DNA from: Fictibacillus arsenicus
Lineage (GTDB): Bacteria; Bacillota; Bacilli; Bacillales; Fictibacillaceae
Direction: 5' to 3'
NCBI RefSeq assembly: GCF_001642935.1
Contig: NZ_CP016761.1
Span: 2,728,001-2,792,000 of the forward strand
Length of the DNA stretch: 64,000 nucleotides
Part shown: positions 1 through 9,903 of the stretch, piece after piece
How positions within the stretch are numbered: the stretch's first letter is position 1
How the letters are laid out: every line of letters starts with the position of its first letter
The notes under the pieces: generated by a model
The model's database searches: none
Told to the model about the DNA's origin: nothing
Seen by the model: only the letters and a program-made list of their open reading frames with translations
Program-made: the position numbers and the translations under genes

Positions 1-701
1 CCAACAGCTGCTCCCAGCACGTCTGCAAGTTCTTGAAGAGGCTTAAATCCATCTTCAGATTTCACTCCGCGTCCGCCAGCAACGATAATCTTTGCTTCTG
101 ATAAGTCAACACCTGTAGAAGCTTTGCGAACGACTTCTTTAACAATCGTTCTTAGATTCTTAATTTCAATAGATACAGATTTTACTTCTCCAGAACGTGA
201 TTCGTCTTTCTCTAATGGTGCGATATTGTTTGGACGAATTGTAACAAAGATTAGTCCATCATTGATTAATTTCTTTTCGAATGCTTTTCCTGAATATACT
301 GGACGTGTAAACACAGTATTTTCACCCGCTTGTTCCAATCCAGTTACATCTGAGATCAGACCGGATTCTAAACGTGCTGCAAGTCTTGGTGATAAATCTT
401 TTCCTAGTGATGTATGTCCGAAAACAATTGCTTCCGGTTTTTCTTCATCGATAATTTGTTTCAAAGCTTGATAGTAGCCATCTGTCGTATAGTTTGCGAG
501 CTTTTCATTTTCCGCTGTAAGTACACGATCAGCCCCGTAATGAATTAATTCATTTGCAAGAGATTGTACAGAGTCGCCGCACAATACAGCAAATACTTCT
601 CCCCCGCCTGAAATTTCTTTTGCTGCTGCAATCGCTTCAAATGATACGTTACGCAATGCACCGTCACGAGATTCTGCAAGTACTAAAACTTTTTTTGCCA
701 T
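1..701 (-). CDS. etfA: Electron transfer flavoprotein alpha subunit (partial, 3' end outside window)
   Basis: ETF-alpha takes electrons from acyl-CoA dehydrogenases during beta-oxidation and passes them to the quinone pool. The visible 233 residues start MAKKVLVLAESRDG and include the N-terminal Rossmann-like domain. The segment ending IIVAGGRGVKSEDGF, where the FAD-binding C-terminal domain begins, runs off the window edge. The ATG is preceded by AAGGAGGAG and lies 12 nt after the etfB stop, so the two subunits are co-transcribed. It is the last visible gene of the fadR-fadB-etfB-etfA unit. The C-terminal FAD domain cannot be checked here. Confidence 0.95.
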   Translation of the reverse strand, partial: MAKKVLVLAESRDGALRNVSFEAIAAAKEISGGGEVFAVLCGDSVQSLANELIHYGADRVLTAENEKLANYTTDGYYQALKQIIDEEKPEAIVFGHTSLGKDLSPRLAARLESGLISDVTGLEQAGENTVFTRPVYSGKAFEKKLINDGLIFVTIRPNNIAPLEKDESRSGEVKSVSIEIKNLRTIVKEVVRKASTGVDLSEAKIIVAGGRGVKSEDGFKPLQELADVLGAAV

Positions 702-713
702 GATGACTCCTCC

Positions 714-1484
714 TTATATAACCTTTGCTTCGTTTCTTAACAGAGATACAAGTTCTTTCACTTGATCTGCTGTGTCACCAGATAAGATTTTTCCAGCTTC
801 CTTTTTAGGAGGAAGATAAATTTCTACTGTTTTTGTTTTAGCTTCTACATCGTCTTCATCAATATCAAGATCATCAAGCTCTAATGTTTCAAGGGGCTTT
901 TTCTTAGCTTTCATAATCCCTGGAAGCGATGGGTAGCGCGGCTCATTCAAGCCTTGCTGTGCTGTCACCAGTAACGGAAGAGAAGTTTCAATCTTTTCTA
1001 GATCTCCTTCTACGTCGCGCTCAATATTTACAGTTGTACCGTTAATTTCAATTTTAGTTATCGTAGTTACATGAGGAATATCAAGCAGTTCTGCTAAACG
1101 CGGACCCACTTGTCCAGTTCCGTTATCAATCGCTACATTTCCGCCTAAAATGATGTCATATTCTTTATCTTTAAAATATGCAGCTAAAACGGAAGAAGTT
1201 GTGAACTGGTCCTGGCTGTCTAAGTCTTCGTTTGAAATAAGCACAGCTTGATCGGCACCCATAGCCAAAGCTGTACGAAGCTCTTTCTCAGAGTCTTCAT
1301 CGCCCACAGTTACAACTGTAACGGTTCCGCCATGTGCATCTTTTAATGTGATCGCTTCTTCAATCGCATACTCGTCATAAGGATTGATGATAAATTCAGC
1401 ACTGTCTTCGGAAATTTTATTATTTGTAACCGAGATCTTTTCTTCTGTATCAAAAGTACGTTTTAAAATAACAAAAATATTCAT
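714..1484 (-). CDS. etfB: Electron transfer flavoprotein beta subunit
   Basis: The beta subunit forms the ETF heterodimer with EtfA and carries AMP in most bacteria. The 256-aa length is typical. The ETF-beta signature is visible near residues 155-200 (IERDVEGDLEKIETSLPLL, then EPRYPSLPGIMKAKKK). The start ATG has an AGGAGGGG site at good spacing. It sits between an enoyl-CoA hydratase gene and etfA, so it belongs to the beta-oxidation operon and probably shares its FadR control. Confidence 0.96.
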   Translation of the reverse strand: MNIFVILKRTFDTEEKISVTNNKISEDSAEFIINPYDEYAIEEAITLKDAHGGTVTVVTVGDEDSEKELRTALAMGADQAVLISNEDLDSQDQFTTSSVLAAYFKDKEYDIILGGNVAIDNGTGQVGPRLAELLDIPHVTTITKIEINGTTVNIERDVEGDLEKIETSLPLLVTAQQGLNEPRYPSLPGIMKAKKKPLETLELDDLDIDEDDVEAKTKTVEIYLPPKKEAGKILSGDTADQVKELVSLLRNEAKVI

Positions 1485-1500
1485 TATTTACCCCTCCTAA

Positions 1501-2274
1501 TTATCGGTCCTGAAATACAGGCTTTCTTTTTTCTATGAATGCTTGGATCCCCTCTTGGCCATCATGGCTTTTAAAAGCTTTTCCAAACAATTCCTGTTCT
1601 TTCTCTGCGCCCTTTTCATAGAGACCATGTTTAGCATAATTCAGTAATTCTAATGTGTATTTAATGGATACAGCACTTTTTTCTGAAAAGCTCTCTGCCA
1701 TTTTGTAAGCCTTTTCAAAAAGTTCTTCAGCTGGACAGGAGTCATTCGCTAATCCAAAAGATACAGCTTCTTTTCCTGAGATAGGCTGGCTGGATAAGAG
1801 CATCTCACATGCTTTCGGAACACCTACTAACTGAGGCAGCCTTTGAGTTCCTGCAAATCCTGGAATTAGACCTAGAGTCAGTTCCGGAAGACCAAGCTTT
1901 GCATCTTCTGCAACTAGTCTGATATGACAGCTCATCGCCAGTTCCAGACCGCCGCCGAGAGCTGCTCCGTGAATTGCAGCAATAACCGGTTTTGAAAATT
2001 GTTCAATACGGTTAAAAACGTCCTGGCCTTTCTTACCAAGCATAGCAAAACCTTTTTCATCAGGAACTTCCGTGAATTCCTTTATATCTGCTCCCGCTGA
2101 GAAAAAACGCCCTTCTCCAAGAATAACTACTGATTTTATCGAGTTGTCATTTTCTATTTGATCCAATGCTCCGTCAATTTCTTCGATCACACCGGTTGAA
2201 AGGGCATTAGCAGGTGCTCGGTTAAGCTTTATTGAGGCTACTTTACCTTGCTTTTCAACTTGTAAATAATTCAC
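1501..2274 (-). CDS. fadB: Enoyl-CoA hydratase/isomerase family protein
   Basis: A crotonase-fold enzyme of 257 aa, expected to hydrate trans-2-enoyl-CoA in beta-oxidation. The oxyanion-hole segments are visible as GRFFSAGADIKEF and AIHGAALGGGLELAMSCHIR, with the catalytic-region glutamates in LPELTLGLIPGFAGTQRLPQ. The GTG start is chosen because GAGGAGG lies just upstream and the product then begins with NYLQVEKQGKV. A longer reading frame running back into fadR is an artefact. It lies 25 nt after fadR and 17 nt before etfB. The name follows the B. subtilis lcfA-fadR-fadB-etfB-etfA order. Confidence 0.92.
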   Translation of the reverse strand: MNYLQVEKQGKVASIKLNRAPANALSTGVIEEIDGALDQIENDNSIKSVVILGEGRFFSAGADIKEFTEVPDEKGFAMLGKKGQDVFNRIEQFSKPVIAAIHGAALGGGLELAMSCHIRLVAEDAKLGLPELTLGLIPGFAGTQRLPQLVGVPKACEMLLSSQPISGKEAVSFGLANDSCPAEELFEKAYKMAESFSEKSAVSIKYTLELLNYAKHGLYEKGAEKEQELFGKAFKSHDGQEGIQAFIEKRKPVFQDR

Positions 2275-2299
2275 TTTATCAAACCTCCTCAAGAACGTT

Positions 2300-2899
2300 T
2301 TATTCTGTCTGTGCACATCTGACTGCCAGACCATTAACGAGCATTTGATGAACGGGGCCGGAAAGAGCGGGGAGATCATATCGATGATCATTCATTACCC
2401 AGTTGGTAGCCGTTTCATCTATTGTTCCGAAAATCATCTGTCGAGCAAGCCTGTAATCCATATCTCTTACAAACACACCTTCATTCATGCCATCGGTCAG
2501 TATGGAATCTATTAAGTTTAAATACCTCTTTAATACTTCCCCTATTTTTGCCCGAAGCTGTCTGTTTGTCTGGCGCAGCTCTAATTGCGTTACGATAGAT
2601 AATTCGTAATCTGCAGTTAATTGCTTAAAGTGCATCTCGACGAGTGTTCTCAGTTTTTCAATCGCCGAATCATTGCTTCTGAGCTCATTTTCTGTTTTTT
2701 CGATAAAGGTCCCCATTTTCTCATTAAAAACAGAAACAAGCAGATCTTCTTTGTTCTTAAAATAAAGATAAATGGTGCCATCTGCGACACCTGCTTCTTT
2801 CGCTATCTTTGAAACCTGGGATTGATGGTAGCCGTGTTCTGCAATGACATTAACAGCAGCATCAATTATTTTTTCGTATTTTGGACCTTTTCGTTTCAT
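2300..2899 (-). CDS. fadR: TetR-family fatty-acid regulator FadR
   Basis: A 199-aa repressor expected to release DNA on binding long-chain acyl-CoA and so de-repress beta-oxidation genes. The N-terminal TetR helix-turn-helix covers about residues 8-55 (EKIIDAAVNVIAEHGYHQ, then GVADGTIYLYFKNKEDL). The rest is the helical ligand domain. The start MKRKGPKYEKI follows a TGAGGCGA site; a longer frame would begin inside the operator region. A near-perfect FadR operator overlaps its own promoter, so it is probably autoregulated together with fadB-etfBA. Unlike B. subtilis, lcfA upstream is separated by a terminator and a repeat. Confidence 0.95.
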   Translation of the reverse strand: MKRKGPKYEKIIDAAVNVIAEHGYHQSQVSKIAKEAGVADGTIYLYFKNKEDLLVSVFNEKMGTFIEKTENELRSNDSAIEKLRTLVEMHFKQLTADYELSIVTQLELRQTNRQLRAKIGEVLKRYLNLIDSILTDGMNEGVFVRDMDYRLARQMIFGTIDETATNWVMNDHRYDLPALSGPVHQMLVNGLAVRCAQTE

Positions 2900-2941
2900 A
2901 ACTATCGCCTCATTTGTGTATAGCACAACCATATAAAAAAA

Positions 2942-2959
2942 TGAATGATTGTTCATTCA
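2942..2959. promoter_or_regulatory. FadR operator upstream of fadR
   Basis: The site TGAATGATTGTTCATTCA is an 18-bp inverted repeat that closely matches the known Bacillus FadR operator form TGAATGAnTAnTCATTCA. It lies directly downstream of the predicted -10 box and covers the likely transcription start, which fits repression of fadR-fadB-etfB-etfA. Confidence 0.9.
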
Positions 2960-2961
2960 TA

Positions 2962-2991
2962 ATTGTAAAACAAATCTTTCTTTTCTGTCAA
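2962..2991 (-). promoter_or_regulatory. Predicted sigma-A promoter of fadR operon
   Basis: On the minus strand TTGACA is followed after 18 bp by TACAAT. The FadR operator begins three bases beyond the -10 box. This gives fadR-fadB-etfBA its own promoter, independent of lcfA read-through. Confidence 0.7.
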
Positions 2992-3054
2992 TTTCATTAT
3001 GTCATTTTTTTATCTATGTTGACAAGCAGGAAGTTTTTAAAAGGCTGATTTCAC

Positions 3055-3237
3055 AAACTTTGTTGCTTTGGGTAGTGGTTGATTTCCGTTCCAGGTGCTC
3101 GCTTTCCGCGGGGCGTGCGGTGAGCCCCCTAGGCTATTCAAGCCTGCCGGGGTCTCACCTGTCCCGCTGATCCCTCAGGAGTCTCGCACCTTGCGCTCCA
3201 ATCAACTTGTCAAACGAACTGTCTCAACAAAATTCAT
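3055..3237 (-). repeat. Intergenic palindromic element, copy A (core-only type)
   Basis: One of nine related elements in the window. Read on the minus strand it begins with the shared end AGTTGATTGGAGCGCAAGG, carries GGTGAGACC...GGGGCTCACCGC internally, and ends AGCGAGCACCTGGAACGG followed by AAATCAACC. An outer inverted repeat based on TTGTTGCTTTG is visible on the right side and weaker on the left. It lies between the lcfA terminator and the fadR promoter. Short open frames across it are not genes. Confidence 0.9.
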
Positions 3238-3292
3238 TAAGAAAGAATCCTTTTGCGGATGCTTGGATCCCGCAGGGAGTTCTACCCAAAAC

Positions 3293-3316
3293 AAAAACCG
3301 CACAATGGCGGTTTTT
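3293..3316 (-). terminator. Terminator after lcfA
   Basis: The hairpin AAAAACCGC/GCGGTTTTT with a 6-nt loop and T-runs lies 10 bases past the lcfA stop. It should separate lcfA transcription from fadR. Confidence 0.8.
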
Positions 3317-3325
3317 AAAAGTGAA

Positions 3326-5011
3326 TCAGTTGTTTTGTTTTGCTTTTTCCCGCTCTTCTTCAAGAAGGACTCTTCTCAGAATCTTTCCTACCATCGTTTT
3401 AGGCAGTTCATCTCTAAATTCATAAAGTCTCGGCACTTTAAATGATGCCAGATGTTCACGGCAATATTTATTCAGCTCTTCTTCTGTACACTCGGCTCCA
3501 TCTTTAAGTACAACAAAAGCTTTTACGGTCTCACCTCGATATTCATCAGGTACACCAACGACTACAGCTTCTTTTACACTTTCATGCTCGTATAGAACCT
3601 CTTCGACTTCACGAGGATAAATATTAAAGCCGCCCGCAATGATAAGGTCTTTTTTGCGATCAACAATGTAAAAGTAGCCTCTTTCATCCATGTAGCCCAT
3701 ATCACCCGTAATAAGCCAGTCGTCTCTAAAAACAGAAGCTGTTTCTTCAGGCTGATTCCAGTACCCTTTCATAACTTGAGGACCTCTTACAGCCAGTTCG
3801 CCGATCTCACCTGGTTCTGCCCATTCACCAGTTTCGGCAGATATAATAGCTGCTTCAGTATTCGGCCAAGGCATACCGATGCTTCCTTTTACCTGCTCTC
3901 CATAAATTAAATTTGCATGGGTTACTGGAGAAGCTTCAGTTAGACCATAACCTTCAACTAATGAACCCGAAATAACAGCCTGAAACTTTTCCTGAACTTC
4001 TAAAGGCAAAGCTGCTGAACCGCTTATACAAGCCTGGATGGAAGAAAGGTCATATTTCTTTAAATCCGGATGGTTCAAAAGTGCAATATACATGGTCGGA
4101 GCACCAGGAAATAGTGTTGGGCGTTCTTTATGAATCGTTTTCAAAACTTGTGCCGGATCGAATCGAGGAAGGATAATCATCTGCGCCTTCGTAATGATTC
4201 CTAAATTCATCACACAAGTCATCCCATACACATGGAAAAACGGCAGAGCCCCAAGTATCTTTTCTTTTCCATCACGATTCTTAAACATCCACGCGTTGCA
4301 TTGCAAAGCATTGACGACAAGGTTTTTATGCGTAAGCATTACGCCTTTTGCAGGCCCTGTTGTTCCGCCAGTATACTGTAATAAAGCCAAATCTTCATCA
4401 GGGGAGATGCTGACTTCAGGCTTAATTGGCTTTGAACGCTTAAGCATTTCTGTAAAAGAATGAACTTCATGATTATAAGAAATGTTGACGACAACCGTTG
4501 GATTTTGCCTTTTTTGCACAAACGGGTAAAGCAGGTTTTTAGGAAATGGCAAATAGTCTTTGATACCTGTTATTATTACGTGCTCAACACTGGTATCATT
4601 CCTTACAGCAGATATTCTTCCAAAGAGCAGATCCAAGCTGACGATCACCTTTGCTCCACTGTCTGAAAGCTGATGGCGCAGCTCTCTTTCCGTATAAAGA
4701 GGGTTCGTCTGGACAACTATCCCGCCTAAGAACAAAGTACCGTAATAAGCAATTACCGCCTGAGGGCAGTTTGGCAGCATGATCGCTACGCGGTCCCCTT
4801 TTTTCACTCCTAGGGCTGAAAGTGAATGTGCAAACCGCAAAGAGCTTTCATACAGTTCACCGAACGTTAGAGTCTTGCCTAAAAAATGAACAGCAGTATT
4901 GTCTTTTTTCTGTTCTGCTGCTTCTTCTAAATACGCGAATAAAGGTTTGCTGTCGTAATCAAGATGTCCCGGAATTTCACTTGGGTAACTGTTAAGCCAC
5001 CTTCTTTCCAC
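3326..5011 (-). CDS. lcfA: Long-chain fatty-acid-CoA ligase
   Basis: An ANL-superfamily enzyme of about 561 aa that activates fatty acids with ATP and CoA for beta-oxidation. The AMP-binding P-loop motif YTGGTTGPAKGVMLTHKN, the motif GYGLTEASPV, the ITGDMGYMDERGYFYIVDRK hinge region and the C-terminal lysine segment PKTMVGKILRRVL are all visible. The GTG start (ERRWLNSYPSEIPG) is preferred because AGGAGG lies 8 nt upstream. An ATG two codons earlier would sit only 2 nt from the ribosome binding site. No FadR-type operator is visible in its 5' region, and it ends in its own terminator, unlike the operon layout in B. subtilis. Confidence 0.95.
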   Translation of the reverse strand: MERRWLNSYPSEIPGHLDYDSKPLFAYLEEAAEQKKDNTAVHFLGKTLTFGELYESSLRFAHSLSALGVKKGDRVAIMLPNCPQAVIAYYGTLFLGGIVVQTNPLYTERELRHQLSDSGAKVIVSLDLLFGRISAVRNDTSVEHVIITGIKDYLPFPKNLLYPFVQKRQNPTVVVNISYNHEVHSFTEMLKRSKPIKPEVSISPDEDLALLQYTGGTTGPAKGVMLTHKNLVVNALQCNAWMFKNRDGKEKILGALPFFHVYGMTCVMNLGIITKAQMIILPRFDPAQVLKTIHKERPTLFPGAPTMYIALLNHPDLKKYDLSSIQACISGSAALPLEVQEKFQAVISGSLVEGYGLTEASPVTHANLIYGEQVKGSIGMPWPNTEAAIISAETGEWAEPGEIGELAVRGPQVMKGYWNQPEETASVFRDDWLITGDMGYMDERGYFYIVDRKKDLIIAGGFNIYPREVEEVLYEHESVKEAVVVGVPDEYRGETVKAFVVLKDGAECTEEELNKYCREHLASFKVPRLYEFRDELPKTMVGKILRRVLLEEEREKAKQNN

Positions 5012-5142
5012 TTGCATCTCCTCCTTTAATTCACGCCTTCCTTCAAAAATTTCTATATCTTTATTCCTATTATATTGAAAACGTATACAATTTTATATAC
5101 TTTTTTAAAAATTAAAAATAATCGGTAAAATTTCAGCCAAAA

Positions 5143-5175
5143 AAATCCAGACCCTATATAGAAAGGTCTGGATTT
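5143..5175 (-). terminator. Terminator after the yshE unit
   Basis: The stem AAATCCAGACC/GGTCTGGATTT has an 11-nt loop and a run of T on the minus strand. It lies directly after the 27-residue membrane peptide gene, so mutS2, yshE and the peptide likely end here. Confidence 0.85.
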
Positions 5176-5178
5176 TAA

Positions 5179-5262
5179 TCATGTGAAAAATAATAAATAA
5201 ACAAAACCTGCAGCAATAAATATGCCGCTTAGAACAAAAAGCACTTTAAATAACGTTTCCAT
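5179..5262 (-). CDS. Small single-pass membrane peptide (27 aa)
   Basis: A 27-codon frame starts ATG after GAAGGGA at good spacing and reads METLFKVLFVLSG then IFIAAGFVYLLFFT before TGA. The product is almost entirely one hydrophobic helix with a short charged N-terminus. It begins 15 nt after the yshE stop and ends 4 nt before a strong terminator, so it is transcribed as the last gene of that unit. I do not recognise a family. The good ribosome binding site and the tight fit between stop and terminator argue for a real small protein, perhaps working with the membrane protein YshE. Conservation is unknown. Confidence 0.6.
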   Translation of the reverse strand: METLFKVLFVLSGIFIAAGFVYLLFFT

Positions 5263-5277
5263 ATTTTATCCCTTCAA

Positions 5278-5682
5278 CTATTCAATGCCTTCACCAATAA
5301 CAAACGAAAGACCGACTGATATAACCATCGAAATAAAACCTACAGCTCTGTTATCATTTTCAATTTCTTTATCGATCTGGAATTTTGGCGTTAAAAATTC
5401 ATAAATAAAATAACCGATTAAAAGCAAAACGAATCCAAATATTCCCCACATGACCATCATCAGCAAAGAGTCGTTCTGGGAAATTGAATATCGAAAAATA
5501 TTTGCGATTCCAAAAATCTTCCCGCCTGTTGCCATTGCAACTGAAAGATTTCCGTTTTTAATTTCAACCCAGTTCTTATAACGGGTCACAAGCTCGAATA
5601 CAGCTAAAAACAGGACCATACAAAGTACAACAACACTATAGTTTGCTGCTGTTTTTAAAAAAGCGTTTTCCATAAAATCCAT
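5278..5682 (-). CDS. yshE: DUF350 family membrane protein
   Basis: A 134-aa protein with about four hydrophobic segments (roughly residues 15-32, 48-65, 75-95 and 113-130), typical of DUF350. The function is not established. The ATG has AAAAGGGGA at good spacing. It lies between mutS2 and lcfA, exactly as yshE does in B. subtilis. Its start is 87 nt past mutS2, and it is followed by a 27-residue membrane peptide gene. It may be co-transcribed with mutS2. Confidence 0.85.
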   Translation of the reverse strand: MDFMENAFLKTAANYSVVVLCMVLFLAVFELVTRYKNWVEIKNGNLSVAMATGGKIFGIANIFRYSISQNDSLLMMVMWGIFGFVLLLIGYFIYEFLTPKFQIDKEIENDNRAVGFISMVISVGLSFVIGEGIE

Positions 5683-5769
5683 CGGCAGTTCCCCTTTTAG
5701 ATGGCTTTTTTATATATTAGGCTTATTTCATAAATACCTCAGAGCAAGTGAATCAGCATTTCCTCTGGA

Positions 5770-8127
5770 TTATTTTAACACAGCTACTGTTACTCCGCCT
5801 CCCCCTTCACCAGCGGCACCCATTCTTGTGGACTTTACATTGCGATGAGATTTTAATAGCTCTTGTACGCCTTTACGTAGCGCTCCAGTACCCTTGCCAT
5901 GAATGATATACACTTGGTTAAAACCTGCCATCATGGCTTCATCTAAATATCTGTCGACCTCAAGCATCGCGTCTTCATACCTTTTACCTCTTAAGTCCAG
6001 TTCTGGGCGTGAAGAATCATTTGAACCTGTTACTTTTACAAATGAACGCGGTTCAGGTTTTGGTTTATATTCTTTTATCCATTCCAAATCACGTTCTGAT
6101 ACATTCATTTTTAAGATACCGATTTGCACTTGATACTCGCTGCTGCTGACTTTTTCAACGATGTGTCCTTTTTGGCCGACACTTAACACTCTTACTTCAT
6201 CACCAGGAACATATTCTTTCTTAGTGGATGCAGCTTTCGGTTTCTTATTCTTCGTCCTTGATTTTGGAACAGCTTCTTCCAATCTCTTTTTTGCTTCAAT
6301 CAGTTTATGCTCTTTGATCTGTCCGCCTGATTTTTGAAGTTCACGAATTTCAACAATAATCTCTTCAGCTGTTTCCCGTGCTTTTTCAACAGCTCGCTCT
6401 GCTTCTTCTTTCGCCTTCTGATACAGCCGTTCTTTCTCATTTTGATAATGCTCTAACTCGCGTTCAAGATCAGCTTTGATCGCTTCGGCTTCTTTTCTTT
6501 TAATTTCAGCTTCTTGCATCTCTTTTTCTGCTTGTTTGCGGTTATCTTCAAGAGATCGGATCATATTGTCAATTTTATTTTCGTCTTCACTTATCTGAGA
6601 TCTAGCTGAATCGATAATATCTTGACGCAAACCGAGTCTTTTTGATATTTCGAAAGCATTGCTTCGTCCTGGAACGCCGACTAACAGCCTGTAAGTTGGA
6701 CGCAATGTCTGTACATCAAACTCTACTGAGGCATTCATAACGCCTTCGCGGTTGTAAGCATAGGCTTTCAATTCACTGTAATGTGTTGTCGCTACAACGC
6801 GAGCTCCTCTTGCAAATACAAAATCCAGAATAGAAATCGCAAGCGCGGCACCTTCTTGCGGATCTGTTCCTGCACCGAGTTCATCAAACAGGACAAGAGA
6901 TTCATAATCCAGCTTGTTTAAGATATCAACAATGTTAACCATGTGGGATGAGAATGTACTCAACGACTGTTCGATAGACTGCTCATCGCCGATATCTGCA
7001 AAAATAGTTTTAAAGACAGCCATCTCAGATTCTTCCTGTGCTGGAATCTGCAATCCGCATTGGGCCATTAATGTAAGTAGACCGATCGTTTTTAAAGTAA
7101 CGGTCTTCCCTCCTGTATTTGGACCGGTAATAACAAGAGATTGATACTCTCCTCCCAGCTTTACACTCGTTGGAACCACTGTCTCCTGATCCAGCAGCGG
7201 ATGTCTTCCGTTATAGAGAGAAATAAAGCCTTTGTCATTCATAATCGGTCTTGTACATTTTAGTTCATTTGCGAAGCGCGCTTTTGCTAATATAAAGTCA
7301 ACCTCTGCTAACACATCCACGTTCAGGAGAATATCATCAGCTGTTTCAGCAACTTGTGCAGTGAGCTCTCTTAATATTTTCTCTATTTCACGTGTTTCTT
7401 TCGCTTTTGCTTCTTTCACCTGATTATTTATAGTTACGACTGATTGCGGTTCAATGAATAACGTAGCGCCGCTGGCAGACTGGTCATGAACCATACCGCC
7501 AAAGTTCCCTCTGTACTCTTGTTTAACAGGAATAACAAATCTATCATTACGGATCGTTATGATAGAATCTGACAGCATCTTTTGATAGCTTGAAGACCTG
7601 ACGATTGATTCAAGCTTTTCTCTGACTCTAGCTTCGAAGGTACGGAGCTGCTGGCGTATTGTTCTTAGCTCTGTGCTCGCACTATCCATCATATTTCCGT
7701 GGTCATCTATGCAATTTTTAATAGACTGTTCAACTTCCTGCAATGGAATGATCTGTTCGGCAGCATTTTTCAAGATATGAAGCTCGATGCCATCTTCCAC
7801 TAACCCCTCTATAAAACGTTTAAATCTCCTGCCGCCATAAAGAGTTGAGGCAATATCCATCAAGTCTTCCTCGTTTAAAAGACTCCCGATTTTCGAGCGT
7901 TTTACGTTTGAACGAATATCAAATATCCCGCCAAAAGGAACCTGTCCTCTTAGACGGAGTACTTTTACACCTTCATCTGTCGCTTCTTGTGCGGCGTTCA
8001 CTTCTTTAAGTTCAGTTAAAGGAACAAGAGCTTCAATCTTATTTATTCCTAATGAACAGCTTGCATGTTTTTTTAATCTTTCAATTACTTTTTTCAATTC
8101 TAAAACTCGCAACATTTTTTCTTGCAT
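5770..8127 (-). CDS. mutS2: Endonuclease MutS2 with Smr domain
   Basis: A MutS2 homologue of 785 aa. The family is linked to suppression of homologous recombination and, in B. subtilis, to rescue of collided ribosomes. The MutS-type ATPase is at about residues 325-520 ([17 protein letters not shown] Walker [20 protein letters not shown] Walker B). A long charged coiled coil follows at about 520-630. The C-terminal Smr nuclease domain is at about 710-785 ([26 protein letters not shown]). All expected parts are intact. AGGAGGAAG precedes the ATG. It lies 32 nt downstream of polX and likely shares its transcript. Confidence 0.97.
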   Translation of the reverse strand: MQEKMLRVLELKKVIERLKKHASCSLGINKIEALVPLTELKEVNAAQEATDEGVKVLRLRGQVPFGGIFDIRSNVKRSKIGSLLNEEDLMDIASTLYGGRRFKRFIEGLVEDGIELHILKNAAEQIIPLQEVEQSIKNCIDDHGNMMDSASTELRTIRQQLRTFEARVREKLESIVRSSSYQKMLSDSIITIRNDRFVIPVKQEYRGNFGGMVHDQSASGATLFIEPQSVVTINNQVKEAKAKETREIEKILRELTAQVAETADDILLNVDVLAEVDFILAKARFANELKCTRPIMNDKGFISLYNGRHPLLDQETVVPTSVKLGGEYQSLVITGPNTGGKTVTLKTIGLLTLMAQCGLQIPAQEESEMAVFKTIFADIGDEQSIEQSLSTFSSHMVNIVDILNKLDYESLVLFDELGAGTDPQEGAALAISILDFVFARGARVVATTHYSELKAYAYNREGVMNASVEFDVQTLRPTYRLLVGVPGRSNAFEISKRLGLRQDIIDSARSQISEDENKIDNMIRSLEDNRKQAEKEMQEAEIKRKEAEAIKADLERELEHYQNEKERLYQKAKEEAERAVEKARETAEEIIVEIRELQKSGGQIKEHKLIEAKKRLEEAVPKSRTKNKKPKAASTKKEYVPGDEVRVLSVGQKGHIVEKVSSSEYQVQIGILKMNVSERDLEWIKEYKPKPEPRSFVKVTGSNDSSRPELDLRGKRYEDAMLEVDRYLDEAMMAGFNQVYIIHGKGTGALRKGVQELLKSHRNVKSTRMGAAGEGGGGVTVAVLK

Positions 8128-8159
8128 GTTAAACTTCCTCCTGCTCCGAGGATATAGAG

Positions 8160-9875
8160 CTATTTTTTACGGTTTATATAGGTTTCAAATTCTTTTAAGG
8201 TCATAGTATTTATTACAGAACTTTTTTTAATAAAACCTTTTCGTGCTACCGCAGCCCCAATCTCCATATGTTTCATCGTTTCTTTGTAATGTGCATCCGT
8301 ATTAATAGCAATCTTCACACCTAGCTCCTGTGCTTTCCTTAGCCAGTCTGGCGATAGATCAAGTCTGTTTGGATTAGCGTTTAACTCAATTGCGGTATCT
8401 GTTTCATATGCAAGCTGAAGCAACATATCCACATCAACATCATAGCCTGTTCTTCGGCCGATCAGGCGCCCAGTCGGATGAGCAATTAAATCTACATTTT
8501 TGTGATCGAGCGCCGTTTTTAAACGTTTCATGATCTTACTCTGATCTTGTGAAAAAGCAGAATGGATACTCGCAATAACAAAATCCATCTCATCGAGAAG
8601 ATCATCATCATAGTCTAGTGTACCATCTGGTAATATATCCATTTCAATACCAGCAAATATTTTGAAGTCTTTATATTTTTCGTTCAGCTTATCAATCTCT
8701 TTCCGCTGCATGCGTATCCTCTCTGGAGTGAGTCCGTTTGCCACTCGCAGATACTGTGAATGATCTGTAATAGCCATGAACTCATATCCAAGGCTCCTTG
8801 CTTCATCAGCCATTTCCTCTATCGAGAATGCGCCGTCACTCCAAGTAGAATGCAGATGCAGATCTCCTTTAATATCCGATAATTGAACAAACTCATAATC
8901 TTCCATCAGAAGTTCGATTTCTTCACCAGTTTCTCTCGCTTCTGGCGGTATCCAATTCAACCCGAAATGCGCGTAAAATTCTTCTTCGGTTTTAAACGTT
9001 AGAACTTCACCTGTCTCTGTATTTTCAACACCGTATTCGCTTATCTTTTCTCCCCTGGTTTTAGCCAGCTGCCTCATTTTAACGTTATGTTCCATTGAAC
9101 CTGTAAAATGATGCAGTGTCGTTGCGAATTGCTCCGGTTCAACGATTCTAAAATCTACTGAAACAGCCATTTTCTCTCCTAATACGAGTGAAACCTTCGT
9201 TTCTCCGCTTGCAATGACATCCATAACTCCATGCAAGTTTAGTAGCTGTTCTTTCACTTTTCCAGGATTTTTTGAAGAAATAATAAAATCAAGATCTTTA
9301 ATCGTTTCCCGGTACCGTCTTAGACTTCCTGCTCTTGAGAATTTTTCAACATGCTTCATCTTTTCCAGCTGCGCCTCTATACTTTCAGCTATTGGAAGCA
9401 TATAAGCGATGGGGAGTCTTTCAGGTCTTTTTCCAATATCGTCTAATGAAGCAAGAATCTTCTCTTCTGTCTTTGCTCCAAATCCTGCAAGCTCTCTTAC
9501 TTTACCTGCAGTACAAGCTTCTTTTAATGTTTCGATATTAGTTACGCCCAGCTCCGAGTAAAGTTTCGCAATCTTTTTTCCGCCCAAATTAGGCACTTGT
9601 AATAATGTAATAAGTTCAGAGGGTACTTTTTCCTGAAGTTCAATAAGTAATTCAGATTCACCTTTATCCATCATTTCGATAATAACGGCAGCCGTTCCTT
9701 TGCCAATGCCTTTTATTTTCGAAACATCTTCTATTTGATCCATCGTTCGCTCATCACCTTCAAGAGCATTTGCTGCTTTTCGGTAAGCGGAAACTTTAAA
9801 AGAATTTTCTCCTAGAATTTCGAGATAAAGAGCAATTTGTTCTAACGCACGTACGATTTCTTTTTTATTAGCCAT
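8160..9875 (-). CDS. polX: DNA polymerase/3'-5' exonuclease PolX
   Basis: A family X DNA polymerase of 571 aa fused to a PHP phosphoesterase, acting in base-excision repair. The N-terminus has helix-hairpin-helix segments ([28 protein letters not shown]). The nucleotidyl-transfer site [17 protein letters not shown] is near residue 180. The PHP domain begins at about residue 330 ([20 protein letters not shown]) and continues through IASIHSAF and INTDAHYKE. The ATG ([13 protein letters not shown]) follows AAAGGGAG. A longer frame would run into an upstream repeat and is rejected. It is separated from cvpA by a terminator and repeat copy B, so it needs its own promoter. Confidence 0.96.
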   Translation of the reverse strand: MANKKEIVRALEQIALYLEILGENSFKVSAYRKAANALEGDERTMDQIEDVSKIKGIGKGTAAVIIEMMDKGESELLIELQEKVPSELITLLQVPNLGGKKIAKLYSELGVTNIETLKEACTAGKVRELAGFGAKTEEKILASLDDIGKRPERLPIAYMLPIAESIEAQLEKMKHVEKFSRAGSLRRYRETIKDLDFIISSKNPGKVKEQLLNLHGVMDVIASGETKVSLVLGEKMAVSVDFRIVEPEQFATTLHHFTGSMEHNVKMRQLAKTRGEKISEYGVENTETGEVLTFKTEEEFYAHFGLNWIPPEARETGEEIELLMEDYEFVQLSDIKGDLHLHSTWSDGAFSIEEMADEARSLGYEFMAITDHSQYLRVANGLTPERIRMQRKEIDKLNEKYKDFKIFAGIEMDILPDGTLDYDDDLLDEMDFVIASIHSAFSQDQSKIMKRLKTALDHKNVDLIAHPTGRLIGRRTGYDVDVDMLLQLAYETDTAIELNANPNRLDLSPDWLRKAQELGVKIAINTDAHYKETMKHMEIGAAVARKGFIKKSSVINTMTLKEFETYINRKK

Positions 9876-9903
9876 AATGTACTCCCTTTCTATCAATCTT
9901 GAA

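Noticed and set aside
2275-2391. N-terminal extension of the enoyl-CoA hydratase
   Set aside because: It overlaps fadR in another frame and lacks a ribosome binding site; the GTG with GAGGAGG is the start.
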